The notes: generated by a model not told the origin, from the sequence alone. Shown: positions 52,000-63,553, counted from the first letter of the stretch. The stretch is 64,000 nt of DNA from Sycon ciliatum (GCF_964019385.1 NC_088651.1:5091110-5155109), one strand, 5' to 3'. Made by a program: numbers and translations.

Positions 52000-54893
52000 T
52001 TCGAGTGGCAATGTCAGAAAGGCGGGAGACTGTTCGTGCACGATGGTCACCCTGCAGGGGATAAGTCAAGGACTCGGCTCGGCAGAGGAAGATGAGTGCC
52101 GCGGGGTGCCATTCCACCGTGACTAATCCCCTACAATCTGCCGCAGCTGATTAAGGCCTCTAAGCGTGCCCAGGCGAACGCCGAGTCGGGCTAGGCAGTC
52201 CTGAGAAGAGGAGAGTTGTCCTGGGTCGGCCCAGTCGACCGCGCAGGCTCGCGGTGGCTGAAAACTCTAACACACGCTGTGGGGGAGAGCTCTTCTGCAT
52301 TCTCAGCACGGTACCAAGGAACTCCCAACGCCGTTGGTCAATCTCGAGCGAAATCGGTGCTGAGCCGCAGATGTCGTACAGATGCCAACGTTCGTTCATC
52401 GATCAAGACGCCGAGGTATTTGGGAACAATATCCAGCATTGACTTTCGTATCTTAAATAGCGAAGGTCTTGAAGCCTTTACACTAGTCATGAGTCGGTTT
52501 AAGCCGTTCAGCGTGTGGACAATCGTGCTAAGGAGATCTGAGCGGTGTGGCGTGTCGAAGGCCTTCGAGAGATCTATGCCGAGCCTGTACAGAGACCATT
52601 GCTTCGTCTCAGCAATGCCGCTGAGGATCCGTAGAGTGAACACCACATCAGTTGTGGCCCGGTCCCGTCGGTATGCGCTCTGGGATGAAGGGAGGTAGTC
52701 CTCAACCTCTGTGGAGATCCTTGCCAGAGTGATGGTCGAGAGAATTTTGCATTGAGTAGGGCTATGGGGCGTGGACTTGTGCAGGGTCCTCTTGTCTTTC
52801 CTGGCTTCTGCAAGGGTATAAGCAGTCCCGATCTGATGGAAGGATCTGGTGTTGATGACTCTAGTGAACTCTGGAGGATCTTGGTGACGGCAGATGATAG
52901 GCTTGGGCACACACCATACTTCAGTAGCTCATTGTGGATACCATCAGGGCCTGGAGAACGCCTATTCTGCAGCTTGCTTATGGCTTTGCAGACCTCCGAC
53001 TGTGTAACCTGTCTAACGAACGGGTTCCGCACTGGAATGAGAAAACTGAGTCTGAAATTGACCTGATATAAGTTCCACTTTTTGCTCTGGACGATTTACC
53101 AGAGTGCCATCGCTGTTCTGAACGTGGATCTCTGTGGGTTTCCTTCTTAGAGACGTGACTGCAGCATGCATCTTTGCTGTAACATTTCTCATTGTCTCTA
53201 TTTCTGCAGTCCTTAACTCCAGCTTGGATATAGATCTCTTCTTGATGTCTGACCGTAAATCGTACAGGACCTTGTTGCGCTGTGTTTTAAGCTGCGATGT
53301 CACGTTGACATTTTTCTAGGCCTCTATCTTGATGCGCAGTGACTTCTGCTGACTGGAGAGGGTGCTGATTTGTGGTCATCCGTGATGTAGTTTGGATGGT
53401 GTGCGGTGGCATCACTCACTCCGAGCACTGCCTTTGCCGTTGTTTTTTTTGTTTTTTTTTACTGAATACCACAGTACCAACAGATGCTGTACAGCGGGGG
53501 CATATTGGATGGAAGTGGGGGCGGGGCAAAAGTAACTCCTCCGACCAAAGGTCTCGGAATCATCGTTACTCCTGTGCGCCGATACATAGCGGAAAAGAAA
53601 CATGTCCATCCAAGAGGGAAGCACCGGCTTTGCAAACGATAATGGGGAGAATTTGAGATTGAGATAGTACAAACAATAGTAAAAGCAGTGCACCGTAGGA
53701 AGATGGAGAGAACTGATAATCGGATTTTAAGGCTGAGCGAAGGGGCTCATAGAGGGATAGAAGGGAGCTGGAATGCGGTCAGTATAATTAGGCTGGTGTG
53801 TTGGCTGCGATGGATTTGTCTTAATGATGGTGGCGAGATTGTCCCAAGAATCCGCTGCTGATGTTGTGATCGCAGTTTCTAGCTTCTGTTTGTATTCATC
53901 TTGCAGTGATTTGTTGCCTGGTACTTTGTCAACTAAGATCCTGGGGTTCTTCTTGCGTCGGACGAAGCTGGTTCTGCGGATCTGATGGAGATGGACCATG
54001 GTAGTAACCACCATCCTATGATCTGACGATAATTTACAATCTGCGTATGACCTACCGTTTCTGAGGCCGCTAACAAGGCGATTGGGGACAAGGATAGAGT
54101 CGATTTGATGGTAGATTGGTGGAGGCACTGTAACACCCTGGCGCTTGAACGCTCCTGTCCACGTCGCAATATGGCGTGCTGGGTGTTGAAACACGGTGTT
54201 TGAGAGCCTCATGTCCAATTCATCCGCGCACAACAGGAGTGATTCACCGTGGTCATTGCGTCTGCCCTTGGACCAGCTTCCCAAACAATTGAAGTTGTCA
54301 GCTGCCCTTCGGTGCCCAACCTTTGCATTGAAGTCAACGCCGACAAAAACGACCGTACGGCGAGAAAAGGTGAGCGACTCAAAGAAGTTGTGTCGCCGCT
54401 CAGGGTTACTCGATGACTTTCGTATTGTCGGAGCATACGCCGTTATAAACGCAAGCGGCGATTTTTTGACGAAGGGAACGAGAATAGGGCATAACCAATT
54501 CTGTTAATCACAGCTTTCCAGCACGACAAGAATAGCCACAAAGTAGGGCCCACGGCCACGCCAACTCCGCTAAACCTGTTGTTTGTCGACATAGTGAAGA
54601 GTTGGTAGCCCAGTGGCAAGTCCCAGCAGCGCTGTTCCAGAATTTTAGTTTCCTGAACTGCGCAAACATCGACAGCACGAACCGAGAGCGAGCGGGCGAG
54701 TTGCTCTCGTCGACAAAATGAGGAGCAGCTACGGAAATTCCACGAAGCCAGTGGGAACAATTTGTTAGTCATTTTTCCAGAAATGTAAGACAGAGAAGGT
54801 AGGATCAGATAGGAAAGGAGAAAGGAGAAGGAGACAGAAAAGAAAGGACATGGGCTTGTCAGCACCCAAACATTATTTTTTAGTCCAACACAG
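52000..54893 (-). mobile_element. Degraded RTE-like LINE, copy 2, with internal replacement
   Basis: Equivalent to 9940-13410: endonuclease halves at 54865-54443 and 54284-53727, RT start at 53032, RT end at 52399-52160. The RT catalytic region (10345-11033 of copy 1) is missing and replaced by 132 bp of R1-type sequence at 52386-52517. The element is therefore inactive in both copies. Confidence 0.8.
52386..52517 (-). repeat. R1-type fragment replacing LINE sequence
   Basis: Reverse complement of the R1 line that runs from GGTTTAAACC-like sequence through GAAAGTCAATGCTGGA to CTCGGCGTCTTGATCGATGA. It sits exactly between GTACAGATGC and CGTGCTAAGG of the LINE. No target repeat is seen and 689 bp of LINE is absent. 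Confidence 0.88.
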
Positions 54894-55710
54894 TTACGAA
54901 TATTGGTTCTTCTTAGGCAAACATTTGTCTTATTAGTGTTCTTCCTAACGAGGTTTTACTGTATTTCACTTTTTGTGTTTTTTTTTAATATGTTCACATA
55001 GCCAGCTCGAAAAGAACAAGCGAAAAGACAATGAGGCGGAGACTAACACAAACGTGCAAACTCATGAGCAGGCGGTTCACCGAGACGGAGCAGTGATTGT
55101 GGGGCATTGATGACCCTGCCGACCTGAGGCTACTATACAGACTTACGACTGCCATGCGGCGCAAATGAGGAGCACGCCGCACCTTTCACTCGACAGGCTT
55201 GCAAGAAATTGAATCAGTGAAAGGTCAAGTTCGGCAAGAGGCGTGTTTACCTCGTTGGAACAATCATCTTCATGACTAACACCGCCGAAACTTCTCAGTT
55301 CGTGTCGTTGTCCTTCACACGAATCAGCGAATAGTTGTTGGAGGTGACAGTGCCTTGAATATTTACTGGCTCTCAACGCCTGTCGAGTACCAATCCATGA
55401 CGACTCTGACTCAAGCTGTTACCTGGGGGTTCACGAGGTGTTTGTCGCGTCGGAAACTAGGTGTATCTGTAAGTTTGTATCCCTGTTGATGGTTTGCTCT
55501 GGGGAGCCGTATACATGTATAAGTGGTGGAGTTCAAGCACAATCTTCCTCAGCCTACTCAAACTCCTCTGATGAGGCGTGGATTCCGCGGGACACTGTAT
55601 ATTGAGCAGGGATTGGTGCTCTCTTACAGGTTTGCTGAGTGGAAGGTGCGACGGGACTCCTCGTGTGCTCCGGTTGAAAAAAACTATTCTTTGTAAAACA
55701 GTTTTCCATT
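54894..55710. repeat. R3 repeat, copy 2
   Basis: Equivalent to 13411-14229. Confidence 0.85.
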
Positions 55711-56521
55711 GAAATATTATAATTATGAGTGTTTACCCTATTAACCGCTGCCGCAAGCTGACCGGCTTAGACCGACTCATGAGAAATGCCACGTGTTCAA
55801 GACCTTTGTAATATAATAATACAAAAGTCGATGCTTGCCATTCTGCGCCTCTTCGGGTGGGAGATCGTGGCAAAGGACACGCGATAAAACAGGTAACTGC
55901 ACACCCTGATAACGGAAAAACCAAATATTATTTGCGAAAAAAGTCTCTTACGAACCAATTCATGTGCGTTGCAGGAATCGAACCTGCATAGACACCTTGT
56001 GATACTCACTCTACGTAGTAGTACATGCACAATAAACCAGATATTCAAACACGCCAACACAGCACTGTTACCTTTAAAGGCCGTATTTGAACGTGCACAT
56101 TGGCTCTTTCGTTCAACTTAACACCTGCCTCATTGAAGAAAAATATTACTATTAAGCAGGGAGTCGTATACGAATCCCTGCTATTAAGTAATTAAATATT
56201 GACAAACTTGGAAACCAAACAAAATATCGCCAGCGTGCTGGAGAAAGGGTCGCAAAAGCCGAAGACCCGTCATGTTCAGTGGAGATGATGGGTGACTGGT
56301 AGGGGTAAGTGGATTATGCTGGCATAATTTTTGGGATAATCATGTTCTTTTGAAGAAGGAGCATAGAATGGTATCCAATAAACAAGGGCAGATGCCCAAT
56401 GAGGCTATTATGCATGCCTGCTATTGAAGGCCTAATAGAAGGCCTAATTTTTGGCATAATCAATTACATTTTGAGAAGGAGCATAAAATGGCATCCGAAA
56501 AACAAGGGCAGATGCCCAATG
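55711..56521. repeat. R1 repeat, copy 2
   Basis: Equivalent to 14230-15039, ending in the target word AGATGCCCAATG (56510-56521). Confidence 0.85.
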
Positions 56522-58395
56522 TTCTGTTCTCCATAAAATCAGAAACACCCAGCTTTCAGAAGCCAATGATCGCCTCGACAAAATTGCTGAACAAATTGAT
56601 AACGCTCCTGATTCGGTGAAGATGTTTCAGGCGGCGAAGGCCCTTAAACGGAAGTCTGCAGATAGTTCGGTGAAGGTTGAGTCTACCGACGGTGAAGTTG
56701 TTGCCCAGAGCCAGGAAAAAGCGGACATAATCGCGGCGCACTTTCGACAGCAGTTCTATTCTGTGCTGATATCAACAGTCGAACGCCCAACGCCCCATAA
56801 GCTGGAGGTTCCCGTGGCCATTGCTGAGGTGAGCCGAGCCCTTCAGCGGTTGAAGAACCAAAAGGCCTGTGGAGAGGACCTGGTACATGGAGAACTGCTG
56901 AAATATGGCGCAGAATATACCGGTCCTATAGTTGCAGATCTCCTGAATACCAGCATCACCCGAGGCCTAGACTTCTCGAGCGTCGTCGGCCCAGGCGTCC
57001 TAATCCCGTTGGCCAAACCAAACAAACCCCGCGGACCACTCACGAGTTTGAGACCGATAGTCCTACTCAATACAATAAGGAAAGTATTCTCACTCGTGAT
57101 ACTAGCACGGATATCAACAGCAGTGTCAGAATTTCTGGGACCCACCTCGTCGGGATTTCGAGCTGCAAGGGGAACGAGTGATGTCGTGTTCACCCAACGT
57201 TGGTTATCGGCCAAGTCACAGAGGTACGTGTGGGAGTGTCATGCCTTGGGGCTAGACATGTCAAAGGCATTTGACACCATCAACAGAGCCAAGCTCCTGG
57301 ATGTTATGAGCTCGTTCCTTGGCCGCGATGAAGTCCACATGATACAGCATCTTCTGTATGGCACCACCATATCTGTTCGTATGTGCAGCTCCACTTCCAA
57401 GGCATTCCACACCACCATCGGCACGCCCCAGGGGGACAGTCTAAGTTCCGTGCTGTTCTTCTGTTACCTTGAAGCCGCCCTGCAAGAATGTCGCCTAAGA
57501 CTCCCACAGCGACCTATAACTGATGGAGGCATCCCTCGAGAAACCGGGTACGCTGATGACATAACGTTCTACTCTACCAGTAAACCTTGGCTCGAGGAAT
57601 CACTACCCATCATATCCTCGACACTGCAGTCTTGGAACCTAAAAGTAAATGAGCAAAAAACGGAATGGGTGCACTTTACGTCAGGCGATTCATCCTGGCG
57701 GAGCATCAGGCAGCTTGGCTCTCTTATGGGGGGCGCTGAGGATATCGACAGGCGGATTTCGCTGGCATCCCAGGCATACGGTAGTATGTTCAGCCTCTGG
57801 CTGCGGCGCAAGCATGTGTCAGAAAGGTCCAGGCTCAAGCTGTACAGCTCGCTTGTGCTGCCTGTCCTCCTTTACAACTGTGAAACTTGGGGAGTAACCC
57901 AGGCTGTCTTTCACCGACTGGACTGTTTTCACCGCCGACAGCTCAGAAACCTGGTGGGAGTGCGATATCCAGACAGAATTACGAATGATGATCTGTATTC
58001 CAGATGTGACTCGCAGCCACTGTCGGAGCTTGTTGCCAAGCGACGCCGTAGCCTCACTGGCCATGTGCTGAGGATGAGTGAGCAGTCACCCCCTTGCCTT
58101 GCGATGTCCTGCTATTTTCAAGCGGGGTCACGTGGACGAAGGGGCCGTCCCGCGGCTACTCTCCCTACCACCATCATGAAGGACCTGGCAGGGCACGACA
58201 TTCCTTTGAAGAATGCCAGCGACCTAGAAGGAGCACGAGCATTTGCTGCAGACAAGTCGAAATGGAGATCAGACATTGTTTATGGATGAGTTTTTTGTTG
58301 ACTGGAGACAGAAGCGGACTTGGCTTAATTTCAGTGTATTCTCATGCATTGTTCTTTGGCCTTTGTACGAGTGCTATGGTATTATTATTATAATT
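56522..58395 (+). mobile_element. 5'-truncated RTE-like LINE, copy 2
   Basis: Flanked by AGATGCCCAATG at 56510-56521 and 58396-58407, with an (ATT)n tail at about 58379-58395. It lacks the nested insertion of copy 1 and so shows the element as it first landed. Confidence 0.93.
56523..58289 (+). CDS. RTE-like reverse transcriptase, 5'-truncated but open
   Basis: The frame is open from the first base of the insertion (SVLHKIRNTQLSEANDRLDK) and has no stop to 58289, about 589 codons, but has no natural start: the first ATG is at 56622. It holds the linker before the RT, then KNQKACGEDLVHGELLKYG, LGLDMSKAFDTINRAKLL (motif A), IGTPQGDSLSSVLFFCYLEA and GYADDITFYS (catalytic YADD), thumb, and a C-terminus with LLYNCETWGV, GHVLRM and RGRRGRPAATLPTT. 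The endonuclease is missing, so it cannot mobilise alone. The clade is assigned by resemblance only. Confidence 0.85.
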   Translation, partial: SVLHKIRNTQLSEANDRLDKIAEQIDNAPDSVKMFQAAKALKRKSADSSVKVESTDGEVVAQSQEKADIIAAHFRQQFYSVLISTVERPTPHKLEVPVAIAEVSRALQRLKNQKACGEDLVHGELLKYGAEYTGPIVADLLNTSITRGLDFSSVVGPGVLIPLAKPNKPRGPLTSLRPIVLLNTIRKVFSLVILARISTAVSEFLGPTSSGFRAARGTSDVVFTQRWLSAKSQRYVWECHALGLDMSKAFDTINRAKLLDVMSSFLGRDEVHMIQHLLYGTTISVRMCSSTSKAFHTTIGTPQGDSLSSVLFFCYLEAALQECRLRLPQRPITDGGIPRETGYADDITFYSTSKPWLEESLPIISSTLQSWNLKVNEQKTEWVHFTSGDSSWRSIRQLGSLMGGAEDIDRRISLASQAYGSMFSLWLRRKHVSERSRLKLYSSLVLPVLLYNCETWGVTQAVFHRLDCFHRRQLRNLVGVRYPDRITNDDLYSRCDSQPLSELVAKRRRSLTGHVLRMSEQSPPCLAMSCYFQAGSRGRRGRPAATLPTTIMKDLAGHDIPLKNASDLEGARAFAADKSKWRSDIVYG

Positions 58396-59186
58396 AGATG
58401 CCCAATGAGGCTGTTATATACACATCTGCTATTGAAGGATCATACATATAGGGCTTCTTGTCGATTTGAAATATTATTTTGGCAGCCATTATAGGCCATC
58501 TCCCAAAGGTTCAGCATTTGCTTTTGAATTTGGTATTCCTCTTGCATATTATTGTCTTGTAGTTGACCAAAACGCAAAGTCCACATCATGGCCATGGGCG
58601 GAGTACAACTCCAAGACGACTCTGACTCAAGCTGCTTCCTGGGAATTCAGTCACTTCACGATATCGCAACTTCTAAGTTCGTATTGTTGTCCTTCACCCG
58701 GACGTGGGACCAGTTGCTGGAGGTGACAGCGTTGTGAATATTTACTGGCTTTCGCCATCTGTCGAGTAGAACTGTGTGATGACTCTGATTCAAGCTGCTA
58801 CCTGGGGCACCAGTTCAGGACCTTCGCTATCTAGGTCACGAAAGTCGATGCTTGCCATTCTGCCCCTTTTCTGGTGGGAGATCGTGGTGAAGGACGCGCG
58901 TAAATAAAACAGGTAACTGCACACTCTCATTATGGAAAACCAAACAATATTGCAAAAAAAAGTCTCTTAGTAAATCTTCATGTGCGTTCCAGGAATCGAA
59001 CCTGCATACATGTAGATACCTTATGATACGTACTCGGAGGTAGTACATGTACAAACAACCAGATATTCAAACACGCCAACACAGCGCTGTTACCTTTAAA
59101 GGCCGTACTTGAACGTGCATATTGGCTCTTCTTTCCACCTGGCTCACTGTGGAAAATAGTAACAAACAAAATTGATGGGTAGGCTG
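58396..59186. repeat. R1 repeat, copy 2
   Basis: Equivalent to 17261-17897 joined directly to 19535-19689, without the additional R1 unit of copy 1. Confidence 0.85.
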
Positions 59187-59807
59187 CCCCCTTAAAGTAA
59201 TGTCATTTTATTCACCTGTGAGTGTGACGGCAGGTACATTGGCAGGACAACACAACGATTGGGTGATCGCATAGAGCAGCATATCCCCAACAAACTCGTG
59301 CGAACAGTTACAGAAACAACAACACCGGTTAGGACAGGGAGAAGCCGAGCAGGCAAGGACATCACCGTCTCCGTCAACTAAAGGAGAAGAAAATCAACAC
59401 CGATCAAACCACCAGCAACTGTCACGACGCGAAGTGAACGGCTGCGTCTCCGCAACAACGCTTTTCCTTTAGCGGCTGATACAGGATCGGCATGTGGAAC
59501 AGTGTGTGACTCCTCGCCCGGCAGTGAAGTCGCCAGCGGCACAACTGCGATGCACAATAGCTACCACCGGAATGGACCAACGGACAATGACGATAGTGAG
59601 AAGGACTCAGCGATACTCTGTCACCTAACATCGTCACCAGCCTGCCTAAGTGCGGTCTGCAAACATGGCACCCAATCTCACTTCACTATTCAAGCTCGTG
59701 CGCGCAACAAATCTCACCTTGCTGTGCTGGAGGCAGTGTACATTGCCAAGCTGAAGCTTGAACTGTGCGTGCAAAAGAAGTATGTGCGAAGGTTGTCACT
59801 GTTTTGA
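59187..59807 (+). pseudogene. Penelope-like GIY-YIG C-terminal fragment, copy 2
   Basis: Same as 19690-20310: CECDGRYIGRTTQRLGDRIE, a stop after ITVSVN, and the C-terminal HLAVLEAVYIAKLKLELCVQ in another frame. Downstream sequence differs from copy 1 after 59857 and may be the element's own 3' region. Confidence 0.8.
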
Positions 59808-59857
59808 CATTGTAGTACCGTGGTCCCCACTGTCGTCTGATACTGGTAATATTCATT

Positions 59858-60124
59858 ATCTCAGTGTGTACTTGGCGCCACTAGCGCTATCTTTTAAATT
59901 GCTATTAAATATGCTCTGACCGCCAAATATGCTGTTGGAGCCACTAGCGCTATTTTTCAAGTGCTATTTTTGTCAATGCTCTACCCGCCAAAATGCCGGT
60001 TATAAGGACTTGCTTACTACCTTGTTAATCACCATTGTATTCGACCTGAAGAGTAATGGAATGAAAGGCCTAGTCGAAAAAAGTATATGCCTTCTGTGCT
60101 TCGTGTGCTCAAGTTAATTAATAG
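59858..60124. other. Possible Penelope-like 3' region with tandem ~65-bp repeat
   Basis: Two ~65-bp units (about 59871-59935 and 59936-60000) share CCACTAGCGCTAT, GCTAT and GCTCT(G/A)CCCGCCAAA words. A hammerhead-like CTGAAGA ... GAAA pair follows at 60046-60079, framed by TTCGAC/GTCGAA. The position just after the GIY-YIG fragment suits a Penelope 3' end. Confidence 0.4.
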
Positions 60125-60562
60125 TGACAAACTTGGAAACCAAACAAAACATCGCCAGCGTGCTGGAGAAAGGGTCGCAAAAGCCGAAGACCCGTCATGT
60201 TCAGTGGAGATGATGGGTGACTGGTAGGGGTAAGTGGATTATGCTGGCATAGTTTTTGGCATAATTAGGACCTTTTGAAGAAGGAGCATAGAATGGCCTC
60301 CGAAAAACAAGGGCAGATGTCCAATGAGGCTGTTATACACATCTGCTATTGAAGGCATAAGTGTTGGCATAATCAGGTCCTTTCTGAGAAGGAGCATAAA
60401 ATGGCATCCGAAAAACAAAGGCAGATGCCCAATGAGGCTGTTATATTCACACTTGCTATTGATGGATTATTTATAGGGCTTATTGTCGATTTGAAATATT
60501 ATTATTATTTTGGCAGCCACTATAGGACGTCTACCAACAATTCAGCGATTGCTTTTGAATTT
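60125..60562. repeat. R1 repeat, interrupted by hAT-like element
   Basis: R1 from AGTGACAAACTTGGAAACCA to GCTTTTGAATTT. Uninterrupted R1 copies continue GGTATTCCTCTTGC at this point, so the boundary at 60562/60563 is an insertion junction. TTGAATTT (60555-60562) is the expected left target repeat. Confidence 0.85.
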
Positions 60563-61139
60563 CAGGGCTAGTATTTGTACAGAAACACGTGGGCGCCATC
60601 TTGGTTCACGTGACATGTGTCGCACCATGCTTTGTACAGGGAATCTTGCCGTACTTCGCGTCGACCCTGGCCTCTTCAAATCCACGCAAGTGAGCATCAG
60701 TGCTCTCCAGGAGGCTGAGATTTTGCACGAACCGAGTTCAGATGAGGGCCAAGGGATTCACCGAAGGATTTTTTTATTTTCGCAATTTTAGACCTCAAGT
60801 AACTCCCTCAAACTCGGTAAACGTGTCCCACCTCTCCGATCGTTTTGGAGAAATTCGCTTCGGTCAAAGTATGCAGCATCTCCTACTAAAAATTTTGAGC
60901 CATCGATTGTCAAAATCGGCTCATGTGGGGCTCACTTGTGTCGTTTTGAAGGACGCCGCGCCACGCGCGATTTGCGCTGGTGAAGGAGGTGAAGTAGAAC
61001 TGCAGTGCGCACAGCAAGAAAAGGAAGGAGAAGTGCATTTTCAAAAATTTTGTTGCACATGTTTCCTTTGCTTTTATTGTTCACTGATAGCATGTTCACA
61101 AAATATTGAGCTAGAGAGAAGGCAGACTTACAGATCCAT

Positions 61140-63551
61140 CTAGGCTTCAGGAGTTTCAGCCGGCTGTGTGGCGGACTGTCTGGGCTGCCGTGGCGCACGC
61201 CGCTCGTAGTCGACAGACCTGGTTCGTGCTTCACTCTCCATCTCCGTCATATTCTTTTCATGGTCCGGTCGCTGGCGATGGCAATGAAGGGAGTCGCTGT
61301 AGACTTCTGCAGCTGTTTTCGTTCGAGCCGCTGTCTTGCTTCTGATATTCTTGACCTGCTCTCGAGCTGCTGCAAGCCGTTCTGGTGTGACCGTCGCAGA
61401 GTATTCTTTCATCTGCCTGCTGATGTTCTTCGCCATGGTGGAGGTCATACCTGGTGTGGTCTTCCGTCGAGTCTTCTTGCTGAGCTCGGTGTTGGCTGTT
61501 TTGTGAATGATATTCTCCACAAAAAGATGGGTTGCTTGCTTGCTGAGTTCCGACTCATTCGGGTGAACGTACAGCTGGGCAATGTTGAATTGTCGTTCTG
61601 CGACAACGTTGTTCACAGGAATAGCAAAGACGTGCTTCACAAACCACTTCCACGTCTCTGGGGTTTTGTCTGGAGACAAGCAGTTTCCAGTCGAACCTTC
61701 AGCAATGCTCTTCACCTCAGCCATCATCACGTCAGACACAGGCCAGTTTTGCAGCCAGTGTCTGATGCCCGACTCACCTGCAGCAACGATTGCTAGAATC
61801 ACGAACTCAAGGAACCATTGCGTGCCGCCTAGCAGATAGTTCCTTGAAGAAAGGATTCCATGTTGAACTGCTGCCGCCAGAAGCTGGTCAGGATCCTTCA
61901 GCGACAGTGCAGTGTTCACCAGCATGGCGTACACATCCGAGTAGTTCTCTTTGAAAGATCGTGCAGGCGGGCTCGGCTCGGGAACGGTCACAGGACGACC
62001 GAGCACTCTGAACACCGAGCGCCAGAAGAAGTGGTTGTGGACACTGTCTCCGCCAAGAGCAAACAGCAGAGGGAACTTATGCCACCTAGTGGCATGCTTC
62101 TGTAAGGAGTCCACGCACTGCTGCGCAAACGGCTTCACCTGCTCAGACAGGAATTTCTGCTGTACACCGGGCGAACAGTCGGCTATGGCTGCGGCAGTGA
62201 GAGGCAACGCGAACTCTGGTTCTTCAACCATCAGTCTGGCCAGATTTATGTCACTCACCACTCTCATCGGCCAAGACCTGGCGAGGAAGCCGCTGCTGAA
62301 TTTTAGCTCACCATCGCAGCCCTGGCAATCATGCAGGCCTGGAATGACAAGGCGGTCCAGTATCTCCAACAGCAGTGTGCGGTGTCTGCCGATTTCCTCG
62401 TTTGCAGCCATCTGCACAATCTCTTTCCAGATCGAGTAGTGGCTGTCACTCTTGGGGAGGAACTCCAAGATTTTGTGCCCCAGCTTGACACAGGATTGGC
62501 CGTACTTTTTCCACCACGTAAGTGCATCATAAATATAGCTCCACCGTGTCTCGACAAACTCTTGTGGGAGCGGTGGAGGTGTGCTAAGGATCTTTTCCGA
62601 CACATACAGCGACTTATAGTAGGTCGGTTTTCCATGGTGGACGTAGCCGACCTTGTAATGCAGCTGGAACATATTGAAGGACTGCATTGTTCCTCGCAGT
62701 CCGAATGCCTGGACCATTCCGTTCCTCAATGCAATGTTAAGAATATGGGGATAACACCCGACAAAAGTGGTTTCACACTTAAACAGTGCAGCCAGCTCAA
62801 CTGCATGCCCCTTCTTGCTGCCAGATTGTGTTGATGCATTGTCACCCACAACGATGCTAATGTTGGCAACACCGTATACATTTTGCAGCACATTATGGTC
62901 CGTCATTGCTTGGTTCTTGCCACTACCACTAGCCACGAGTGTATTGGCAAGTACGTATGTAACCGGCTGTTGTTTTTCCTCGCTCCAGGTATGAACACCC
63001 ACCATGTGCCGATCTTCGCCACGTTTGTTTGAATCGTCAGCAAACACATGAATATCAGATGTTGTAGTTGTTAGTACCTCCCGGAGCAGCTGCTTGTCCA
63101 CTTCTCCGAGGAGGACGTTCCACTTCGTGATCGCTGACGGTGAGACGGAAGTGCCCAGCTCCTTCGTTGGATCTTCACCGGTGAAAATCTGGTGGGCAAG
63201 GTGCAAGGCCAGTGAGGCTTTCTGGTTGCTGAGCAAACAGGATGCTCTCAGGAACCTCACACCTGCCATAAACTGTGGCGTGTGGTCACGCTTTCCGGGT
63301 AACTTACATGGCTTTATGTTCAGTGACTTCTTCTGAAACTTTTGCCTTTGTACGTGTGTGACTGCTGCTGCTGCTGCTTTGAGCTTGGTGCTGGCACTTC
63401 GAGCACCTCGAAATGCGTCTGCTTGCTGCTTCAGCTTCAGCTTCTGGGCCTCACACATCTGCTCAGCAATTTGCAACCTCTTTTCCAGCTTTGCATTGGT
63501 TGCCATGAGGCTCTCCAGAGTGGGCTGTGGCGAAGCTCTGTTGTGCTGAAC
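61140..63551 (-). CDS. hAT-like transposase, main exon
   Basis: Exon from the acceptor at 63552-63553 (minus-strand TTTCTTGTGCACAG before GTTCAG) to the TAG at 61140-61142; 803 codons. If translation starts at the Met inside this exon (63506) the protein is 788 residues. Counting from that Met: an N-terminal coiled coil (5-35), HVFADDSNKRGEDRHMVGVH with Asp157/158, ISIVVGDNASTQSG with Asp222, GCYPHILNIAL with the Cys251-x-x-His254 pair, a Trp-rich middle (TWWKKYGQ), and a C-terminal segment VNNVVAERQFNIAQLY resembling the hAT dimerisation motif. D...D...CxxH is the hAT-type RNase H fold layout. No stop interrupts it. The family assignment beyond hAT-like is open. Confidence 0.8.
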   Translation of the reverse strand, partial: VQHNRASPQPTLESLMATNAKLEKRLQIAEQMCEAQKLKLKQQADAFRGARSASTKLKAAAAAVTHVQRQKFQKKSLNIKPCKLPGKRDHTPQFMAGVRFLRASCLLSNQKASLALHLAHQIFTGEDPTKELGTSVSPSAITKWNVLLGEVDKQLLREVLTTTTSDIHVFADDSNKRGEDRHMVGVHTWSEEKQQPVTYVLANTLVASGSGKNQAMTDHNVLQNVYGVANISIVVGDNASTQSGSKKGHAVELAALFKCETTFVGCYPHILNIALRNGMVQAFGLRGTMQSFNMFQLHYKVGYVHHGKPTYYKSLYVSEKILSTPPPLPQEFVETRWSYIYDALTWWKKYGQSCVKLGHKILEFLPKSDSHYSIWKEIVQMAANEEIGRHRTLLLEILDRLVIPGLHDCQGCDGELKFSSGFLARSWPMRVVSDINLARLMVEEPEFALPLTAAAIADCSPGVQQKFLSEQVKPFAQQCVDSLQKHATRWHKFPLLFALGGDSVHNHFFWRSVFRVLGRPVTVPEPSPPARSFKENYSDVYAMLVNTALSLKDPDQLLAAAVQHGILSSRNYLLGGTQWFLEFVILAIVAAGESGIRHWLQNWPVSDVMMAEVKSIAEGSTGNCLSPDKTPETWKWFVKHVFAIPVNNVVAERQFNIAQLYVHPNESELSKQATHLFVENIIHKTANTELSKKTRRKTTPGMTSTMAKNISRQMKEYSATVTPERLAAAREQVKNIRSKTAARTKTAAEVYSDSLHCHRQRPDHEKNMTEMESEARTRSVDYERRAPRQPRQSATQPAETPEA

Positions 63552-63553
63552 CT

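Larger units (their letters stand above)
43873..59857. repeat. Segmental duplication, copy 2
   Basis: Second copy of the segment at 1-20360, about 4.4 kb shorter because of independent gains and losses. It lacks the LINE fragment found at 5309-6338, the TIR element at 8584-9274, the tailed insertion at 15121-15456 and 1.64 kb of R1 repeat found at 17898-19535. It has an additional ~1.27-kb tandem R2 unit (46078-48621), two small deletions near 45680 and 45880, and a replacement at 52386-52517. R1 repeats lie on both sides, so unequal exchange between R1 copies is a plausible origin. Confidence 0.95.

Noticed and set aside
61951-62834. Plus-strand frames of 160-170 residues opposite the second hAT-like gene
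   Set aside because: Shadow frames; the minus strand has the coherent RNase H-fold motifs and splice sites.
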